Translations under genes and position numbers: made by a program | In this document: positions 54,950-61,300 of the stretch, one piece after another | Layout of the letters: the number at the start of each line of letters is the position of its first letter | Position numbering within the stretch: the first letter of the stretch is position 1 | Source: a virus | Virus record (IMG/VR): IMGVR_UViG_3300017786_000008 | Location: 16,093-80,092 of that record | Length of the DNA: 64,000 bases | Strand: one strand, 5' to 3' | Notes under the pieces: generated by a model | The model's input: the letters and a program-made list of their open reading frames with translations, nothing else | Told to the model about the DNA's origin: nothing | The model's database searches: none

Positions 54950-55384
54950 TTACTCTACTACTTCTACCAATTCTATTTCAAAATTTAAATTTTCCCCAGC
55001 TAATGGATGGTTCATATCTAAATTAACACTTTCTTCTTCAATTTTAACTATCTGTCCTTGCACTGGTCTTCCTTGATTGTCTTGACCTTGTACAAACCCA
55101 TTCATTTCAAATTTCATTTCTGGTGGAAATTCATTCTTTTTAACAGTAATAACAGCTTCGGTGATGTACTCACCATACGCATCTTTGGCGTCTAAATCAA
55201 TTTTAGTAGTTTCACCAACCCCTAAATCTTTAACCGCGTCATTAAATCCTTTTAATAATTTACCGTCATCAATTGCAAATTCTAGTGCTTGTTCTCTTTC
55301 TCTTGAGTTATCAAACTGTGAACCGTCTTTTAATGTACCGACGTAATGTACTTTTACTTTATCTCCTGTTTTTAATTTAGTCAT
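54950..55384 (-). CDS. FKBP-type peptidyl-prolyl isomerase (SlyD-like)
   Basis: This 144-aa protein has the FKBP fold start GDKVKVHYVGTLKDGSQFDNS, an insert-in-flap segment with AKDAYGEYITEAVITV and a C-terminal VNLDMNHPLAGENLNFEIEL strand, all as in SlyD-type FKBPs. It lacks the metal-binding His-rich tail of E. coli SlyD. Proline isomerisation or chaperoning of phage proteins is likely. It lies between uvsX and rnh, with an ATG that overlaps the UvsX stop by 8 bases. Confidence 0.88.
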   Translation of the reverse strand: MTKLKTGDKVKVHYVGTLKDGSQFDNSREREQALEFAIDDGKLLKGFNDAVKDLGVGETTKIDLDAKDAYGEYITEAVITVKKNEFPPEMKFEMNGFVQGQDNQGRPVQGQIVKIEEESVNLDMNHPLAGENLNFEIELVEVVE

Positions 55385-56381
55385 TTTCTTTTTCTATTTT
55401 TAAGTCGAAATCACCACCAACGCCTAATTGCTCAGACCAAAAAGTAGCATTTTCTTGTTTATATTTTTCTATTGATTTTTTTTCTTCACTGGCCTCTCTT
55501 CCAGCTATAAACCCATGGGGTGTTATAAGTATTTTACCATCCTCATATCCCAAACCATTAACATGGTTTTTCATAATGGTTATTTTTGTTCTAGTGGCAA
55601 ATTTTACTTTTCGTTTTTCTTTTACTGCTGTAATATTTGTAGTACCACCATTTTTTTGATTTCCGAACCTAAACACTAGGGTTGAATTTAGCCATAGTGA
55701 TTCTCCTCCTTTTGCTTTAATTTTAGGTTGTCCGAATGGGTTATCTGGTAACTCTACCCAAGGTTGATTCACCACTACTAATGTGTTAGTGTATTTTGAG
55801 TCTTGTCTTCTAGATTTGCCTATTCTTTGATTTAGTCCCATTCCTATTTTATCAGCTAATGTGGCCGCGTTATGCATTTTACCACCTTTACCTTCAAAAG
55901 TCATTTTACAAGGAACTGAACCAACTGAATCCCATAAAAACAATAAATCATATTCTAATTCACCTTTATCTTGTGCATCTAATAAAGTGTTAATGTAATC
56001 TGTAATTTGTTCTATATACTGAAAATCATTATTAAATAGAAAAAATCCATCCCAATCTATTTCGCCAGTAGTTTTATCAACCACTTCTTCACAATCAAAA
56101 CCTAAAATTTTAGCGTGTTCAAAACCCCATTTTTGTTCCGTAATAATTAATACTGGTAAAATACCTTTATTTTGTGCATCAACTGCCGCTTTTATTAAAG
56201 CGGTTGTTTTTCCTGTATCTGAATGACCTAAAAACATTTGTAAGTGACCCATCGCTGGACCAGGTAAACCAGTGGCATCAAGGAAAGCTTTCCCTAAATC
56301 AAAAAATCTTTCTGGTTTAAAGTTAGCTTTCTTTGAGAATTTACTCTTTAAGTCTGAAAATGTTCGTTTTTTCAATGCCAT
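55377..56381 (-). CDS. uvsX: UvsX/RecA-like recombinase
   Basis: This 334-aa RecA-family recombinase loads on ssDNA and drives strand exchange and recombination-dependent replication. Walker A is GHSDTGKT (K58), the catalytic Glu is in IITEQKW (E82), and Walker B is LLFLWDS (D151). A DNA-binding-loop region (about 210-240) includes the segment GQPKIKAKGGESLWL. The acidic C-terminal tail is short. It follows the SSB gene by 10 bases, the same layout as in many T4-like phages. Confidence 0.92.
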   Translation of the reverse strand: MALKKRTFSDLKSKFSKKANFKPERFFDLGKAFLDATGLPGPAMGHLQMFLGHSDTGKTTALIKAAVDAQNKGILPVLIITEQKWGFEHAKILGFDCEEVVDKTTGEIDWDGFFLFNNDFQYIEQITDYINTLLDAQDKGELEYDLLFLWDSVGSVPCKMTFEGKGGKMHNAATLADKIGMGLNQRIGKSRRQDSKYTNTLVVVNQPWVELPDNPFGQPKIKAKGGESLWLNSTLVFRFGNQKNGGTTNITAVKEKRKVKFATRTKITIMKNHVNGLGYEDGKILITPHGFIAGREASEEKKSIEKYKQENATFWSEQLGVGGDFDLKIEKEND

Positions 56382-56391
56382 AGTCTGTTAA

Positions 56392-57258
56392 TTAAAATGG
56401 TAAGTCTTCGTCTTGTGGGTCGTTTGCTTGTGGGTCTGTGTTACCTAAAGTTGTAGTTTTAGTTACATTTTTATCACTACTTGGGTCATCATAAACATAT
56501 TTTTTTAGTTCTGAATCCCAAACTGGGTCTAAACCTTTAGATATAGCTTCTAAGTATTCTACTGGTTTTTGTGAATACACATCCTTCCAAGTTCTCTCAT
56601 CTTCAGTCCACTCTTTTGTTTTAGTTGGGTCTTCTGATAATTTTCCTGGGTCTTCATACATAACTGAAGATACTGTAGTGTATTCTCCTCTACCACCTGG
56701 TAATGGTACTGCTTGAAGAATTAGGATTAAATCTCTACCTTCGTTAGCGTCTGTTACATCACCTTTGTTTCTCCAGATTGGTATGATTTTGTCGATTGGT
56801 CCGTCTCCTTTCCAATTATGTTTAAATCTCCAAAATTTAACACCGTCTTCTTCATTATCTCTATCTACAACTTTTACTATGTAAAATTTTTGTGAACGAT
56901 ACGAACGTGCTAGTTCTTTTGATTGTGCGTCACCTGCTAATCTTAAAGCTTCTTCAACTTCATTTAATGGGCTTCTTTCACCGGATGGTTTTCCAGTCTC
57001 ATCTTTTCCTGGGTCATAAAGTTTTTGCCATCTTCCTTGTACTTGTACGTTATGGAAAAATACTTCTTTAAAAGGAGACGACCCGTCTGTTGTTGGTACA
57101 ATTCTGATTCTTTTTTCTCCTTGTTTTGTTCCTTTTGGTAACATAATAGAAAGATATTGTTTCATTCTTTCTTCTGATGTCATTTGTGGTTTTGTGGAAC
57201 CACCACTTTGTTTGTTTTTCTCGTATTGAGCTAAAACCGCGTCTAAACTATTACTCAT
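56392..57258 (-). CDS. Single-stranded DNA-binding protein, gp32-like
   Basis: This 288-aa ssDNA-binding protein protects the lagging-strand template. The N-terminus has a LAST-like basic motif (LDAVLAQYEKNKQSGG). The OB-fold core runs through RIRIVPTTDG, FFHNVQVQGRW, FYIVKVVDRDNEEDG and FWRFKHNWKG. It has no cysteine at all, so it lacks the zinc finger of T4 gp32. The C-terminus ends DEDLPF after an acidic run, like the DDDIPF tip of bacterial SSB that docks partner proteins. It has its own promoter-like signal upstream. Confidence 0.85.
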   Translation of the reverse strand: MSNSLDAVLAQYEKNKQSGGSTKPQMTSEERMKQYLSIMLPKGTKQGEKRIRIVPTTDGSSPFKEVFFHNVQVQGRWQKLYDPGKDETGKPSGERSPLNEVEEALRLAGDAQSKELARSYRSQKFYIVKVVDRDNEEDGVKFWRFKHNWKGDGPIDKIIPIWRNKGDVTDANEGRDLILILQAVPLPGGRGEYTTVSSVMYEDPGKLSEDPTKTKEWTEDERTWKDVYSQKPVEYLEAISKGLDPVWDSELKKYVYDDPSSDKNVTKTTTLGNTDPQANDPQDEDLPF

Positions 57259-57294
57259 TATATTTTTTTTTATATTAATTAATAAATCTTTGTT

Positions 57295-57326
57295 TAAATA
57301 TAATAATATAATTTGCGGATGTCAAA
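57295..57326 (-). promoter_or_regulatory. Promoter-like signal before the ssDNA-binding protein gene
   Basis: Minus strand: TTTG (57326-57323), 20 bases, then TATATTTA (57302-57295). This fits the Bacteroidota pattern TTTG-N19-21-TAnnTTTG in all but the last base. It lies about 37 bases upstream of the SSB ATG (57258), in an 85-base gap that is otherwise A/T-rich and without an open frame. Confidence 0.45.
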
Positions 57327-57343
57327 CAAAGAACAAGATTATT

Positions 57344-58090
57344 TTATTCTTCTTCGTCTTCTGGTTGGGAAAAGCTTTTTTTGATGTCGTCTTTACTATA
57401 GTTGTCAAGTTCATCTTGTGTTAAAACATACTGTTTTTTACCTGTTTTATCAAAAACTTCTTCTTTGTCTGTGAAAAAATCACTTAAGTTTTGACTATAT
57501 GGACCACTGTCATATTTCATTAATCCTATTTTTTCTTCTGGTGTACGTGGACGATATTCTTCTAGTTTACCCTCTAAATCACTTATTTTTTGTACCATAT
57601 CATCCATAGAAGTTAAATGTGTTTCTAAATCAGATAATTTAGTCATCAAGTCATCTAAACTTTCAGTGTTTTTAGATAGTATGTCCTTTTGGTCTGATAA
57701 TTCGGTGTTTACTTCATCTTGTTTTGTTACTAAATCAGTAACATCTAGTTCTTTTGTGTCACCACCAGTTTCAATTTCACTATCCAAATCAATATCTAAA
57801 TCTACATCTTCTTCACCACTTTCATCTTCTGTTGCTGGTTCGTCTTCAAGTGATACATCTAAATCTTCAACTTCAGCTTCTGGGTCTAAAGGTATTTCTT
57901 CAGTTGTGGTTTCATCTTCCACCTCTTGTTCATCCATATTAAATCTTTTAGCTAGTCTTTCTAAATGACTACCCATACCAAGATTACCCACACCACCAAC
58001 CATTTGTTCGTTGAGATTTTGTGTGTTGTGGTTAATTTCTTTAAACCTACCTAACTCTTCTAATAATTTTTTTTCTAATTCTTTAGCCAT
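57344..58090 (-). CDS. Acidic coiled-coil protein, unassigned
   Basis: This 248-aa protein was not recognised. The first 55 residues are helical and basic/amphipathic. Residues about 56-110 are highly acidic (PLDPEAEVEDLDVSLEDE; EEDVDLDIDLDSE). Residues about 110-175 form a coiled coil (DLVTKQDEVNTELSDQKDIL; LSDLETHLTSMDDMVQKI). The C-terminus is amphipathic and ends PEDEEE. It may be a scaffold, virion or replication accessory protein. Place: directly before the SSB gene, separated by the promoter-bearing gap. Confidence 0.6.
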   Translation of the reverse strand: MAKELEKKLLEELGRFKEINHNTQNLNEQMVGGVGNLGMGSHLERLAKRFNMDEQEVEDETTTEEIPLDPEAEVEDLDVSLEDEPATEDESGEEDVDLDIDLDSEIETGGDTKELDVTDLVTKQDEVNTELSDQKDILSKNTESLDDLMTKLSDLETHLTSMDDMVQKISDLEGKLEEYRPRTPEEKIGLMKYDSGPYSQNLSDFFTDKEEVFDKTGKKQYVLTQDELDNYSKDDIKKSFSQPEDEEE

Positions 58091-58322
58091 TTAATAATTG
58101 TTTTACTTCTCCGGATGGAGACTCTACCTGTACTTTACGATTTACTCTTATACTATTTTCAACTCTTTCTATTAAACCATCTCTACTTCTAACCGTATAA
58201 CAAATCCCAGTATCCAAATCACAAACTTGTTGACCTTGTTCATTTGCTCCATTTTCAACAATATTATCTGTTTTTTTACCTAAAAAATTACCTAATTTTT
58301 GTCTTAAACTTTCTGAAATCAT
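58083..58322 (-). CDS. Small hypothetical protein
   Basis: This 79-aa protein was not recognised. A helical N-terminus (SESLRQKLGNFLGKK) is followed by beta strands (CDLDTGICYTVRSRDGLIERV; KVQVESPSGEVKQLL). No membrane or signal sequence. It overlaps the following acidic gene by 8 bases and has its own promoter-like signal upstream, so it appears to be a real gene. Confidence 0.5.
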   Translation of the reverse strand: MISESLRQKLGNFLGKKTDNIVENGANEQGQQVCDLDTGICYTVRSRDGLIERVENSIRVNRKVQVESPSGEVKQLLNG

Positions 58323-58335
58323 AATTCTTTTTTTA

Positions 58336-58366
58336 TATAAATATCATTAAACTTAATAATAGTCAA
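58336..58366 (-). promoter_or_regulatory. Weak promoter-like signal, TTG-N20-TATTTATA
   Basis: Minus strand: TTG (58366-58364), 20 bases, then TATTTATA (58343-58336), 13 bases before the ATG of the 79-aa gene. It shares the TATTTAT motif seen before several other genes here. The match to the Bacteroidota consensus is partial and the short distance to the ATG argues against a normal leader, so treat as tentative. The rest of the 57-base gap is featureless. Confidence 0.3.
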
Positions 58367-58379
58367 TCTAAACTATAAA

Positions 58380-61300
58380 TTATAGTGGTTGTGGTGGACG
58401 ATATTCAGGTAAAAAGTGTTTTGGGTTTAAAATGTGCTCTACAACACTACCGTCTTCTTGTCCTACACCCCTTCTAATTTCTAAATGTAGGTGTTGTCCT
58501 TTAGAATTTCCAGTATTACCCAACTTACCTAATTTTTTACCATTCATAGTATTACCACCAACGTAAGTACCAATTGCATTTCTATTAATTGTAGATTCTA
58601 CCCCGGCATTTGCCGCGACTAAAATACCTTCTCTTAAATAAGAATACGTTACTTTATAATAAGCAGTTTCACCCACAACAGGATTTTCTATTAATGTTTT
58701 TGTTATCTCAACAAAATTACCCCTCGCACAATTTTCATTGGTATTCCCAATTATGCATCCGTCTATCACAGCTGTGACTAAACCATCCATTATTGGGTAA
58801 ACCCCTATACCTTCTTCACTAGTAGCTAATTCAGTAAATTGTACTGTCGGTGTGAAGTCTACACCTAAATGTGGTTGTAGTGGGTTATCTTCTGATATAT
58901 CAACTATTACTGGAATTATAGCGTCACCCCAGAACATATTGTCTTCAGATAAAGTGACGTATGTAGAACCACTATCAATATAACCATTTTTGTCTGGTGT
59001 TAATTTCATTTGTTGTGGTGTGGCTGTCAAATCATCATAATAATAATTTGGTTGTCTGGTTTCTTTTAAGTTTGCTTCTGCTTCTTTGTATAAACTTTCA
59101 TTAACTCTTTGTACTAGGTCATCAATTCGTGGTAATTTAGGAATTGGTACTCTGACACCTTCAAAACTAGTTTCTATCGTATTTGGTCTTATATCGTGTT
59201 CTACATTGATAATTAGATACGGTCCATTAAACATAGGTAAGTATCTTAGTTGGAAGTATTGTGTTGGTTGTATCGTTACATTACCCATACATGTGATTTT
59301 TGCTGTGTATGACCTACTAGCGTAAACATTAAATAGAGAAAGTGATGCCATTGTTGTAGCTCCTCCACCACCTGAATTTGCCATCTCTTGTAAAACTTTA
59401 TAACTCTCTGCGGTATTTTGGTATTGTGATTGGTCCAAAGTTACTGACTCAAATATGTTTTGATTTGGTATCCCAAAATCTACGTTGAATCCCATCACTT
59501 TATTAGATAAATTTCTATCTCCACATTCTTCAGCGAGTAAGGGATTATTAGCTGTGTTATTCACATTAAAGGTATCTGTACTATACCCATTATTTGATGT
59601 CTTAACGTCTAGTTGACTTGATGTTTTACCAACGTATTGACATAAGAAGGCTGGTTTAGAATCTAGATAATCAACTGTTGTAAAAGTACCGAACATGGCA
59701 TTTCCTTGTAGTTGTGAATTATCACCCTCCACATTAAAGAAATTTATGTATGATGGTAGTGGGATAAAATTAAAGTAATTATTAGCTAAAATAATACTTA
59801 AATAACTAGCTATACTTTGAGTTAGTGTTTTAGAACTCGCATCATCAAAAGGTGAATCTAATTTTAAAATATCCCATATATTAACTATAGCTTCACTACC
59901 TATATCTCTATTAGCTCTATCTAAAAATAAAAATCTTTCAAATAATGTTCCCCCTGTAGCTGTTAAGTTAATACCAGAAACCCATCTATCGTTTAGTGTC
60001 TTAAATCCAGTATAAAGTTCTAGTTTTAAGTCGTCCGCCTCTACATCTGGTCTATCGTTTGGTTCTTTTAATTTACTAAGATTCTTTTCTTTTTTTATTT
60101 TTTTCTTCGTTTCTTTTAATATGGTGTTAACATAATTTTCTTCTTTATTATTTAATACTTCTAATTGATTAAATAATAATGTAAAATATTCGTGAGCTGG
60201 TATATTACCTTGTGTAGCACAATATGTACCATACATTCTAATTATTGGTGCGAAAGCCTCTATATTACTTGTATTAAAAGTAATACCATTACCGTCTGGT
60301 CTAGCTGTAACAAAAAAGTTATAGAATGGGTTACTAGTATTTGTGGGTACAAGTAAATCAAAAGGTGTACCCCCTTTATAGTGTTCACCAACATTAATTT
60401 GCATATCTATATGTTCTTGTGTTAGAGTTGGAAAAGAAACCCCTGGTGTTGTTGGGATGAGTGTGGTTGATTCTATATAGGTACCAAAATTATAATCTGT
60501 ATTTTTAGTGTATAGTGCCATAAAATTTTGTAGTACGGTAGACCCGTTAACTACCATATCTAAATTTGTTGTTGAGTTGTGAGCGTAATCAACATAGGTG
60601 AATAAAAAATTCTTTACCGACTCCTCAAACTTTTTAGCTTGGCCTATTAATAATTCTCTAGCATTTATAGCATCCACAGATAACGCTAATTCACTTAAGT
60701 TAAAATCTTCTATTATAGTAATTTCTTTTATGAAATTTTTAAACGTACCACCGTGTGAGGTTGGGTTAAAGTTTTCAGTCGCGTAATCTAAAAACATTTT
60801 TTCAAACTCGTCAAGTTGGTACTTGTTAAATACACCTCTTAATTCTTCAATTGTGGAGTAGTTAGGGTTTTCGATTAGAGACCAGGGTGTTGATTGTTTT
60901 TTAGTATTTGGGTTTGTTTCTTTAAAGTATCTATTAGTAGGGGGTTTATAGGTTGATTTGTGTTGAAAGTATCCTTTTGGAGATGAATGCCATAATAACC
61001 TTGAGGCTCCGTTATGTAAGGAATTTACGTTGTTACCAGCAACACTTGGGTTTAGTGAACCTTCATCTTCAAAAGCTGGAGCTTCAGTCCATTTTATCCC
61101 ACCACAAGAAGGGTATAATATAAAGTATCTTTCCGGTTTTCTATTATTACCAAATTTTACACCCAAACTTTCATCGTTAATATTTTTTGAGTCTAGGTAA
61201 ACATTGTAGTAATTTACTTTTGCACCATCTGTTGTGTTAAATGATAAGTCGGTCTCATTTTCAATAGTTAAATTTAAATCTACGTTAGGAAATACTAGTG

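Noticed and set aside
58336-58343. T4 late promoter TATAAATA on the plus strand at 58336, 32692 and 4619
   Set aside because: The motif faces away from all genes here, so it cannot drive them as T4 late promoters do. Reported instead as a strand-reversed motif of unknown role.
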